The notes beneath the pieces are model-generated. The model saw only the letters and a list, made by a program, of their open reading frames with translations. It made no database searches and was not told where the DNA came from. Both the position numbers and the translations under genes were made by a program. This document shows, piece after piece, positions 9,316-16,969 of a stretch of 64,000 nucleotides of DNA. How positions within the stretch are numbered: the first letter of the stretch is position 1; every line of letters starts with the position of its first letter. The stretch comes from CAZHGD01 sp964531735 (lineage in GTDB: Bacteria; Armatimonadota; UBA10988). The DNA is taken from contig CAZHGD010000004.1 of NCBI GenBank assembly GCA_964531735.1, forward strand, positions 1 to 64,000, written 5' to 3'.

Positions 9316-10565
9316 AGCCGCACCGACGCCATGCGGGCCAGGTCGTTCGGCCCGTCCAGGTGGTAGACCGGCACGCCCTCACCCAGCAGCGCACCGCGCG
9401 GCTTGGCGCCGATCAGGTGGTTACCCACCAGCATGACGCGGATGATGAACCCCGAGTGCCGCATGGCCGCGATGGCTTGCAGCAGCACCTCGTCCACCGT
9501 CGGCACGATCAGCAGCAGCGCCACGTCGCGCGGCAGCCGCGGGTACTCGCGCAGCAGCATCCGGCCCAGTGGCTGGAAGTCGCTCAGTTCGACGCGCGCG
9601 GTGGCATCGAGGATCTGCTGCAAGCCCAACTCGCCCCGGCCGACCGGCACCTCGAACGGCCGCAGGCGCTCGGAGCGCTCGCGCATCGCCGCCAGCCGCC
9701 GCGCCTGCCAGATGGTGGCCGCCTCGATCTGGATCTCGTCATAGCGCGCGCGGTCGGCCGCGTCGCGTCCGTTCGAGATGAACCCGACGCGCTGTCGCGC
9801 CGCCGACACATAGGCCGACAGCGAGGCCGCCGCCACCACCGCGAACTCGCTCCGCTCGTCGACGCCGCGGCCTTCGTACGCCGGCTCGTACATGTCGAGA
9901 CACATCAGCGCGCCGATCATGGTGCTCGGCTCGAACACCTTGGTCTGCAACTGGCCGGTCCGCGCCGTGCTGCGCCAATGGATGCGCGTCAGCTTGTCGC
10001 CGGGCTGGTAGTCGCGCACGCCCCGCAAGCGTGACGGGTCCTCGAAGATGCGCCGCTCCACGCGCACTTCGCCCACCGGACGGCGGGTGGCCACGTCGTA
10101 CTCGGCGATGGGCACAATCTCCGGGTAGACCGTGACATAGTGCGCCCGCTCGCCCGCGGCGAAGCGCCGCACCAAGCCGAACAAGTCGCCGGTCTCCAGC
10201 AACAGCGGCCCGATCTGGTGGTAGCCGCGACGCAGGCAGACCAGCTCATAGGCCAGCTTGAACCCACGACCGGGCCACAGCGCCCGGACCACGGTCTGCG
10301 AACCTTCGCGGCTCATGGCCTCGGGATTCAGGTCCTCGGCCAGCAGCCAGACCAACGGCAGCTTGCCGGTGTGCTTGACCTCGATGGCCACCGGCACGAC
10401 CTCGCCGATGCGCGCGCGTTGGGTGTCGCACTGCCGGCGGTGCACCACGCCACGCAGGCCGAACTCGCTGGTCAGCCGCGAGGTGACGACCAGCGCCAGC
10501 ACCACATAAAGCGCATACGTGAAGAACCCGATCCTCAGGACGTAACTGAGGGCGAGGATCAGCAC
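9312..10565 (-). CDS. DUF58 domain-containing protein
   Basis: 417 aa. Two hydrophobic stretches at the N-terminus (about 1-25) are followed by a beta-rich segment and the DUF58 core YQPGDKLTRIHWRSTART (about 180-200), the family hallmark D-x-x-R-x-I-x-W. A vWA-like fold follows, with MCLDMYEPAYEG where the metal-site region would be. DUF58 proteins work with MoxR AAA ATPases in envelope-related complexes. The GTG at 10565 has no clear ribosome site. A CTG at 10595 has GGAGAG five bases upstream and would add LTRPQLIGLV, like other DUF58 N-termini, so the true start may be there. First gene of a three-gene operon. Confidence 0.8.
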   Translation of the reverse strand: MLILALSYVLRIGFFTYALYVVLALVVTSRLTSEFGLRGVVHRRQCDTQRARIGEVVPVAIEVKHTGKLPLVWLLAEDLNPEAMSREGSQTVVRALWPGRGFKLAYELVCLRRGYHQIGPLLLETGDLFGLVRRFAAGERAHYVTVYPEIVPIAEYDVATRRPVGEVRVERRIFEDPSRLRGVRDYQPGDKLTRIHWRSTARTGQLQTKVFEPSTMIGALMCLDMYEPAYEGRGVDERSEFAVVAAASLSAYVSAARQRVGFISNGRDAADRARYDEIQIEAATIWQARRLAAMRERSERLRPFEVPVGRGELGLQQILDATARVELSDFQPLGRMLLREYPRLPRDVALLLIVPTVDEVLLQAIAAMRHSGFIIRVMLVGNHLIGAKPRGALLGEGVPVYHLDGPNDLARMASVRL

Positions 10566-10612
10566 GACCAGGCCAATCAGTTGCGGGCGGGTCAGCAGCG
10601 CTCTCCGCGACG

Positions 10613-10641
10613 GTTGTAGCGCCTGGGCGCGCGGGGGTCAA
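10613..10641 (-). promoter_or_regulatory. Candidate sigma70-type promoter for the DUF58 operon
   Basis: On the minus strand a -35 TTGACC (10636-10641), a 17-base spacer and a -10 TACAAC (10613-10618) lie about 45 bases before the DUF58 start. Five of six and four of six consensus positions match, which is notable in such GC-rich sequence. Read by eye only. Confidence 0.5.
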
Positions 10642-10727
10642 GCCGCAGCAGTGCCCCGCCATGGTGCGCTGCACCTCGGGGCGCGGGCCGCGTTTCGACC
10701 GGGCACGCCTCAAGCCGCTGTGGCACC

Positions 10728-12161
10728 TCACCGCAGCCCCTTGACCATCTCCCATTCGCGCGGCTCCAGCGGCTGGAGCGCCGCGCCGGTCAGCGCGTAG
10801 GCCGCCAGCGCCAACAGACCCCGCAGCCACCAGGGCAGCATCGCCGTCAGCAGCCAAGTGGCGGTCAGGCCCAGCGCCATCAGCAGCGGCTTGGTCAACA
10901 GTCCGCGCCAGTCGACGGGCGTCAGCCGCTGGACCAGCAGCGCCGAGAGCAAGACGATGCTCGCCTCGGCCGTGGTGCGCGCGGCGGCCGCGCCGAGCGG
11001 GCCGTGGCGCGGCACCAGCAGCGCGCACAGCGCGAGGTTGAGGCCCAGGGCCGCCGCGAGCGTCAGCGACGGCTGCCAGGCGCGGGCGTGGAAGAACAGC
11101 ACCCAGTGCAGCACGGCGCCCACGAAGACCAGCGGCACGACCCAGATGAGCACGGCCAGCGGACCGGCCGCCACCGCGTACTCGGGCTTGAACAGCGCGA
11201 TGATCTGGGGCGACCAGCAGCTCACCAGCGCGCACCCGGGAATGAACAGCAGCAGACCGAACCGCAGCACGGTCAGCAGGCGCGGGGCCAGCGCTTCGTT
11301 GCCCGCCGCCTGCGCCCGCGCCAGCATCGGCAGCACCGCCATGTGCAAGGTCATGGCGCCGGCCATGACCACCTCGATGGCGCGGAAGGCCACGCCATAT
11401 TGGCCCACGCAGGTCGCCCCCAGCAGGTGCTCGACGGCGATCAGGTCGACGCGGCCATACCAGGCACCGATCTGCGCGCCGACGGCCACGCCGATGGCCA
11501 GCTTGACCATGTCGGCCGCCAGCTCGCGCGACCAGCACAGCCGCAACACCGGCTGGCCGATGACGCGCCGCGCGAACCAGCCGGTAAGGCCGAACAGCAG
11601 GCACGCGCCGACGAACTGCGCGCCCACCGCCCAGACGATGGGCCGGCCGAGGAGCACGCCGACAATGATGCCGCCGCTGACCGTCAGACCTTGCAGCACC
11701 GCCGCCAGCGCCGACTGACGGAACGCCTCGCGCGACTGGATCGCCTCGTCGAAGGTGGCCGCGCAGGCCTGGATGAGGTTGGCGAGCAGCAGGATCTCGA
11801 AGATCAGGCGCTCGCGGGTGGTGGGGAAGTGCCGGCAGCACCACGCCGTGGTGGGCACCAGCACCACCAGGCTCATCAGCACGCGGAGCGTCAGCACCTG
11901 ACCGACCACTTGGCCCGGTGGCTCGCCTTCGCGGGTCAGATGGCGCAGCAGCGGCGCCTTGAGCTGAAAGTTGGCCAGCACCGCCCAGGCAGCGGCAATC
12001 GCCATCGCGTAGAGGTATACCCCGTAGGTCTTGGCCTCGACGCTGTTGGTCAGCAGTGGGAACGCCACCAACGAAGCGATGCGCACCACGGCCTGGGCCG
12101 CGGCCAGGATCGCGGTGTTCGAGATCAGCCGCCGGGCCCGGTCACCGTGGGTGACGCTCAT
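10728..12161 (-). CDS. Wzx/MATE-superfamily polysaccharide flippase
   Basis: 477 aa with about 12-14 hydrophobic segments across its whole length. The opening (LISNTAILAAAQAVVRIAS, then LLTNSVEAKTYGVYLYA) is typical of lipopolysaccharide O-unit and polysaccharide flippases. It would move lipid-linked oligosaccharides across the inner membrane. The ATG at 12161 overlaps the upstream TGA (ATGA), so it is translationally coupled to the GT39 gene before it. It is the last gene of a five-gene unit, followed by a 162-base gap. The chemical nature of the cargo is not visible. Confidence 0.82.
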   Translation of the reverse strand: MSVTHGDRARRLISNTAILAAAQAVVRIASLVAFPLLTNSVEAKTYGVYLYAMAIAAAWAVLANFQLKAPLLRHLTREGEPPGQVVGQVLTLRVLMSLVVLVPTTAWCCRHFPTTRERLIFEILLLANLIQACAATFDEAIQSREAFRQSALAAVLQGLTVSGGIIVGVLLGRPIVWAVGAQFVGACLLFGLTGWFARRVIGQPVLRLCWSRELAADMVKLAIGVAVGAQIGAWYGRVDLIAVEHLLGATCVGQYGVAFRAIEVVMAGAMTLHMAVLPMLARAQAAGNEALAPRLLTVLRFGLLLFIPGCALVSCWSPQIIALFKPEYAVAAGPLAVLIWVVPLVFVGAVLHWVLFFHARAWQPSLTLAAALGLNLALCALLVPRHGPLGAAAARTTAEASIVLLSALLVQRLTPVDWRGLLTKPLLMALGLTATWLLTAMLPWWLRGLLALAAYALTGAALQPLEPREWEMVKGLR

Positions 12162-13900
12162 CGGCCGCCGGCTCCGTTGGCCGAGGCGCGCCGAGCATAG
12201 ACGTGGATCGTCTCGCCACCGGGCAGCGGCAGGTCGGCCAACAGCTCGTAGGCCGCCTCCAACTCCGCGCGCTGGGCGGCCAGATTGCGCATGGTGGCGT
12301 CGAGCAGCTCGGCATGGGCGCCCTGCGCGCCGTCGAGCGTCACCAGGGCGTCGAAGCCGTCGGCCACCAGCGTCGCCACCGTGGCCGGCTGCACCCGGCC
12401 GTTCTCGGTGTGGACGGCCTGCATCACCTTCGGCACACGGTCGGTCTGCAGCAGGTAGGGCAGGCACTTCCAGGTGACCAGGTAGCGTAGCGTGAGCCAG
12501 TTGAGGTGCGCCGTGTTGGGCACCACACCGATTTTGCCGCCGGCTGGCAGGGCCTGCACCAGCGTGGTGACCAGATCGGCGTGCGGCCAGCGTTGGCGCG
12601 ACGGGTGGCAGGTCAGGTGCGCCTGCTGGCTGAACAGCGGCGCGAAGCTGGGGCCGAGGCGGGCTGGCAGTCCGGGCAGGCCCAGCGCGACGGCCTGTTG
12701 CTGCACCAGCGCGGTGAAGACCGTGACGCCGAGCAGCACCCGACGGATGGTCTGCCACTGAGCCGTCTGCCGGCGGCCGGCCGGTGGCGGCGCGAGCCAA
12801 CTGCAGCTCAGCACGGCCACCGCCGGCAAGAGCGGCATGGTGAACCGGGGATCCTTGTTGGCCACCAGCGTGAACACCACCCAGCCGCCGCCCAGCCAGG
12901 CCGTCAGCAGCGGCCCGCCCTCGGTGTCGTGCCGGCGGGCATGGTGGACCAGCGCCCCGAACACGAACAGGAGCGTGAGTGGCAGGAAGATCTGCTCGGC
13001 GGTCAACGCCCGCAGGTAGTAACACAGGCCCGCGAGCGACAGGACGCCCGGATCGTCGTCGATCATCCAGGTCTGGTTGCTGATGCGCAGTTCCTGCACC
13101 GTGGCCGCCGGGTGGGCCAGGTACCACGGTCCCGCGAGCAGCAACATGCCCGCCAGCACCACCACCACGTTGAACACGAAGCGCACCACCGTCAGCGCCT
13201 CATCGTCGCCCGAGCGCAACTGCCGGACGCCGTCGACGAAGGCTACCACCAGCGGCGGCACGAAGATGAACACGAACGCCCACTTACACCACAGCGCCGC
13301 GCCGGCCACCACGCCGAGCGGCCAGACCCACACCGGATGGGTCAGGCCCTCGCTGGCCACCAGCAAGGCCATGGCCGTGACGGTCAGACAGGCCAACGGG
13401 TAGTCCAGCAGGAACAGGCGCGACTGCCCGCTGAGGATGGGGTAGCAGGCCACCAGCAACGCCGCCAGCAGGCCGGCCTCGACGCCGTAGAAGCGCCGGG
13501 CGAGGTAGTAGGTGGACAGCAGCAGCGGCAGGCTCAGCGCCAAGTTGACCAGCACGGGCAGGTCGGCCGGCGAGAGGCCCGGCACCGTCGGCTCCAGCGG
13601 GTCGAACCAGACGTAGGTCAGCGCGCCGAGCGTATGGACCAGCGGCGGGTAGTAGAGCGACGTCCAACCCAGCCCGCGCCAGGCCTCGGCGAACGGCAGC
13701 CGCGTCAGGTAGGCGTAGTAGTAGAGCGCGTGGCTGAGGTGGACCGAGGGGTCCCAGGATGGCGGCGTGTTGTCGGCGCGCAGCCACTCCAGGCTCAACC
13801 ACGAGCCGAGCAGCCAGATGACCACCACGACCAGCAGCGGCGCGCTCCGCTGCAAGGCGGCGCTCCAGAACGGCGTACCTTCGGTCCGATGCTCGCTCAC
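12158..13900 (-). CDS. GT39/PMT-type membrane glycosyltransferase 1
   Basis: 580 aa, about ten or more membrane segments. The first extracytoplasmic loop has WDPSVHLSHALYYYAYL, matching the acidic first-loop motif of ArnT/PMT glycosyltransferases, which take sugars from polyprenyl phosphate. The C-terminal third (about 440-580) is soluble and appears to be extracytoplasmic. The GTG start at 13900 overlaps the previous TGA (GTGA) and has GGAGG 4 bases upstream; an ATG further upstream would overlap more. Middle gene of the coupled flippase/GT operon. Acceptor may be a glycolipid or a protein. Confidence 0.8.
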   Translation of the reverse strand: MSEHRTEGTPFWSAALQRSAPLLVVVVIWLLGSWLSLEWLRADNTPPSWDPSVHLSHALYYYAYLTRLPFAEAWRGLGWTSLYYPPLVHTLGALTYVWFDPLEPTVPGLSPADLPVLVNLALSLPLLLSTYYLARRFYGVEAGLLAALLVACYPILSGQSRLFLLDYPLACLTVTAMALLVASEGLTHPVWVWPLGVVAGAALWCKWAFVFIFVPPLVVAFVDGVRQLRSGDDEALTVVRFVFNVVVVLAGMLLLAGPWYLAHPAATVQELRISNQTWMIDDDPGVLSLAGLCYYLRALTAEQIFLPLTLLFVFGALVHHARRHDTEGGPLLTAWLGGGWVVFTLVANKDPRFTMPLLPAVAVLSCSWLAPPPAGRRQTAQWQTIRRVLLGVTVFTALVQQQAVALGLPGLPARLGPSFAPLFSQQAHLTCHPSRQRWPHADLVTTLVQALPAGGKIGVVPNTAHLNWLTLRYLVTWKCLPYLLQTDRVPKVMQAVHTENGRVQPATVATLVADGFDALVTLDGAQGAHAELLDATMRNLAAQRAELEAAYELLADLPLPGGETIHVYARRASANGAGGR

Positions 13901-15372
13901 GGCTCCTCCGCGCGCTCCCGCAGGTTGACCACCAGCCAACCAGGTCCGGCGGCCACCTGCCGGTACCGCGCCAACTCCTCGCGCAACGCCTGCCCGGTCG
14001 GCGCTTGCAGCACCTCGGCCCGGCCCGTGGCGAACCAGGCGAAGCCCAGCTTGACCGCGTTGCTGACGTGCTGCGGGTCGAGCAGCGCCGGCTCCGGCAA
14101 GAGGAAGTCGCCGCGACGGTCGGCCGCGTACAGCAATTGTGTCCCATAGCAGAGAGTCAACAAGGGGTCAGTCGGCGCGGTGAGTCGTCGCACCGCCGCC
14201 GCGGCCGCCACTTCGGCCGGCCGCACCTCGTACCAGCTCTGCACCAGGCCGAAGCTGAGGGTCAGCAGCGGACCCATCAGCACCATCAACGTGGCCAGCC
14301 AGCGCAGCCGCACGCGGTCCCAACGGCCGGCGCCCCACCCGACCAGGGCCGCCAACGGCAGCACCAGCGCCAGGTTGTAGTAGTAGTGGCTGATGGTGGC
14401 ACCGCCAGCCACGGCCACGGCGGCCAAGGCGCCGAGCAGCCAGGCCGCCACCACGCGCTGACCGGCGCCCTGCGTGCGGCCCAGGCCGCAAAGCGCGACC
14501 GGCCAGCCAGTCACCGTGCCGATCAGCACCACCATCACCGCGGCGAAGCGCGGGTAGAAGTTGGCGTCGCCGTGCAGCCACAGGTTCAGGCCCATCAGGC
14601 CCTGCCCGCCACCGACGGCGAAGTGCATGGTGTAGTGCGCGCCGAGCCACATCGCCCAGCGGTACCAGAGCACCATGCCGAGCACTGGCAGAACCGCCAG
14701 CGCCGCCAGCCGCAGCCACCGCGCCGGCCGCGCGCCCGGAGCCAACAGACCGGCCAGGACCACCGCCGGCCAGAGGTGCAGCGCCGGCTGCTTCACCATC
14801 GGTGCCAGCACCGCGCAGGCCAGGCCGACCGCGAACGCCCGGCCGGAACCGGTCTCCACCCAGACCACCAGCCGCTCGATGGCCACCACGATCAGCAGCA
14901 GCATCAGCGGCTCGGGCAGGAACGCCCGGGTGTAGAAGATGCCCAGCGGGTTCAGCGCGAACCACGCCGCCGCCACCGCAGCACTCCAGTCGTTGCCGAC
15001 GCGCCGCACCAGGGCATACAGCACCAGCATCGCGCCGACGGTACACAGGGCGGCCAGCAGACGGCCAAGCCACTCGGCCACCCCGGTGACCCGGTAGCCC
15101 TGGGCCACCAGCCAGCCGAACAGCGGGAACTCGCTGTTGGTGTAGCCCGGCGCGGTCAGCGCCTGCCCGCGTGCCGGCAGGTCGATCTCGGGGTAGCAGA
15201 GGTTGGCGCTGTGGCGGTAGAAGTTGCGGGCCACCATGGCCGTGACCGACTGCCGCCAGGCATGGCCCTCTTCGAGCAAGGGCAGTTGCAGTCCCGGCAA
15301 GCGCAGGCCCAGACACAGCGCCGCCAGCACCACGGGCACCCACCAGGGCGCGCGGCCCGCCTTAGCTGACAT
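13897..15372 (-). CDS. GT39/PMT-type membrane glycosyltransferase 2
   Basis: 491 aa polytopic protein. The first loop EEGHAWRQSVTAMVARNFY carries the paired acidic residues and the HxWRQ element common in this branch of the GT-C fold. Later segments (MLVLYALVRRVG, LNPLGIFYTRAFLPEPLMLLL) match PMT_2 family helices. The ATG at 15372 lies inside the end of the upstream gene, an 11-base overlap. It differs clearly from the two other GT39 proteins, so the three are probably not redundant and may add different sugars. Confidence 0.8.
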   Translation of the reverse strand: MSAKAGRAPWWVPVVLAALCLGLRLPGLQLPLLEEGHAWRQSVTAMVARNFYRHSANLCYPEIDLPARGQALTAPGYTNSEFPLFGWLVAQGYRVTGVAEWLGRLLAALCTVGAMLVLYALVRRVGNDWSAAVAAAWFALNPLGIFYTRAFLPEPLMLLLIVVAIERLVVWVETGSGRAFAVGLACAVLAPMVKQPALHLWPAVVLAGLLAPGARPARWLRLAALAVLPVLGMVLWYRWAMWLGAHYTMHFAVGGGQGLMGLNLWLHGDANFYPRFAAVMVVLIGTVTGWPVALCGLGRTQGAGQRVVAAWLLGALAAVAVAGGATISHYYYNLALVLPLAALVGWGAGRWDRVRLRWLATLMVLMGPLLTLSFGLVQSWYEVRPAEVAAAAAVRRLTAPTDPLLTLCYGTQLLYAADRRGDFLLPEPALLDPQHVSNAVKLGFAWFATGRAEVLQAPTGQALREELARYRQVAAGPGWLVVNLRERAEEP

Positions 15373-16969
15373 CGGCCGCCTCCCTGGCCTGCGGCGCCCG
15401 CGGCGCCCGCACCAACAACCAGACGCCGAACAGCAGCGGCAAGGCCCGCATCAGCAGGGCCGCCAGCGCGAACGCCGGGTCGACGCGCGCGGCCTGCCAC
15501 AGCAGCAGGTCGATCCGCTCGGGCGCCGCGTAGCGCCAATGCCCCACCCACGGCGCCTCGGCGAACGTCCACAGCAGACGGTGCAGGCCGTCGGGCTGGC
15601 CAAACAGCACGTCCTGGTAGAGCCCATTGTAGACCACCAGACCGGCCCAGGCATTGGCCACGCCCAGCGCCGCCAGCAGCGCGGCGGGCAGCCGCAGCGT
15701 GCGCCGCTCCAGCGCCAGGGCCGCCAAGACCACCATCAGCGGCAGCACCGGCACCAGGTAGCGCGGGCCCCAGCACCAGTTGCCCCACCAGGTGCTGCGC
15801 AGCGAGTAGAACAGCAGTTGCACCAGCACCGCCGCAGCGAGCGCCCAGGCCAGCCGACCGTCGCGGCGGCGTAGCTCGCCGAAGCCGAAGACCGCCAGCA
15901 CCGCCGGCGGCGCATACCAAACCAGCCCGCGACCCGGCGACAACACCTGCCCGACCACACCGCGCAGCAGATTGCCCAGCGCGAAGTCCGTCTGGATCGA
16001 GGCCTGGTAGCCGAAGTTCAGCGGCGAGCCGAACCGGGCTGTGTTGGCCCACAGCCACCAGACGACGGCGGCAAGGACCGGCAGCGCGCCGATAATGGGG
16101 TCAGGTGCGGTTTCGGCGGGCGCTGCCGCCGCGGCCACCTCACCCCCCGGCCCCCTCTCCGCCCGCGGAGAGGGGGAGTTGGTCGCACCGCCGGCAATGG
16201 GGTCAGGTGCGGTTTTCGATGGCACGACGGCGGCGGGCGCCTCACCCCCCGGCCCCCTCACCGCCCGCGGAGAGGGGGAGTTGGTTGCGGGGCGGCGCCG
16301 CGGGCAATAGGCCAGTAGGGCCAGGATAGGGGCCAACACGACGTTGTGCGGCCTGATCAGGATGGCGAAGGCCAGTGCCAGGCCGGCGGCGGCGCTCCAC
16401 TTGGCGTCGTGCTTGCGGCCGGCCTGCCAGGCCGACCAGGCCGCCGCGAGGTAGGCCAGCGCCGAAAGCGGTTCGGACAGGAACGTCTTGGCATACGGCC
16501 AGGCACAGGTGGCCAGGCCCCAACCCAGACCGGCCGCCAGCGCCGTGGCCGGCCGCGCGCCCAGGGCCAGCAGCCAGGCGCAGAGCAGCGCCGCGGTGAG
16601 GCCGCTGACCAGAGGGTTGAGCGCACCGACCCAGCGCACCACCACCGCGCGCCCGGGGCCCCGATCGTCGCCGCCGGCGGCCAGCCGGCCGAGGAGATAG
16701 AGCGGGGCCGCGGCCAGCGCCTGCGCCGGGCCGTAGACCGCCACGTACCGGCCGTCACGCGCGCGGACCAGCGCGTCCTCCCAGATGCCGGTGTGCGCCG
16801 CGACTTCGGCCACCTCGTCGGGGCCGAAGGCCAAGTGGCCGTGGCGAATCAGCGAGGCGGTCTGGACGAAGACGATCTCCTCGTCCTGACCGCCTCCAAA
16901 CGAGCCTCGCACCGTCAACTGACCGCAGCCGAAGACGATCAGCCCGGCTGCGAGAGCCCAGGGCTTCAC
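15362..16969 (-). CDS. GT39/PMT-type membrane glycosyltransferase 3 with inserted 34-aa tandem repeat
   Basis: 535 aa. The first loop GQDEEIVFVQTASLIRHGHL is of the GT-C acidic type, and about ten membrane segments follow. Between the segments ending LLAYCPRRR and beginning LPVLAAVVWWLWA there is a hydrophilic insertion at about residues 226-294, made of two 34-residue copies rich in Ser, Pro, Gly and Ala (NSPSPRAxRGPGGE). At DNA level these are exact-period 102-base units with GC-rich palindromes (16087-16290). The reading frame stays open. The GTG start at 16969 overlaps the TGA of the propeller/Ig gene (GTGA). Confidence 0.8.
   Translation of the reverse strand: MKPWALAAGLIVFGCGQLTVRGSFGGGQDEEIVFVQTASLIRHGHLAFGPDEVAEVAAHTGIWEDALVRARDGRYVAVYGPAQALAAAPLYLLGRLAAGGDDRGPGRAVVVRWVGALNPLVSGLTAALLCAWLLALGARPATALAAGLGWGLATCAWPYAKTFLSEPLSALAYLAAAWSAWQAGRKHDAKWSAAAGLALAFAILIRPHNVVLAPILALLAYCPRRRPATNSPSPRAVRGPGGEAPAAVVPSKTAPDPIAGGATNSPSPRAERGPGGEVAAAAAPAETAPDPIIGALPVLAAVVWWLWANTARFGSPLNFGYQASIQTDFALGNLLRGVVGQVLSPGRGLVWYAPPAVLAVFGFGELRRRDGRLAWALAAAVLVQLLFYSLRSTWWGNWCWGPRYLVPVLPLMVVLAALALERRTLRLPAALLAALGVANAWAGLVVYNGLYQDVLFGQPDGLHRLLWTFAEAPWVGHWRYAAPERIDLLLWQAARVDPAFALAALLMRALPLLFGVWLLVRAPRAPQAREAADVS
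16087..16290. repeat. Two tandem 102-bp units carrying a GC-rich palindrome, inside a CDS
   Basis: Unit 1 is 16087-16188 and unit 2 is 16189-16290. Each contains AATGGGGTCAGGTGCGGTTT (16094 and 16196) and a palindrome. In unit 1 the arms CCCCCTCTCCGC/GCGGAGAGGGGG (16151-16162, 16165-16176) are perfect. Unit 2 has one arm mismatch. The 102-base period equals 34 codons, so the frame is kept. The palindrome is of a REP-like class that I recall as dispersed in several high-GC genomes. Confidence 0.9.

Noticed and set aside
12506..14149. A 547-codon open frame on the plus strand
   Set aside because: Antisense to the first and second GT39 genes, Gln/Arg/His-rich and domain-free, whereas the minus-strand products are clear polytopic glycosyltransferases.
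16087..16290. CRISPR-like array
   Set aside because: Only two long units, contiguous without spacers, inside an open coding frame.
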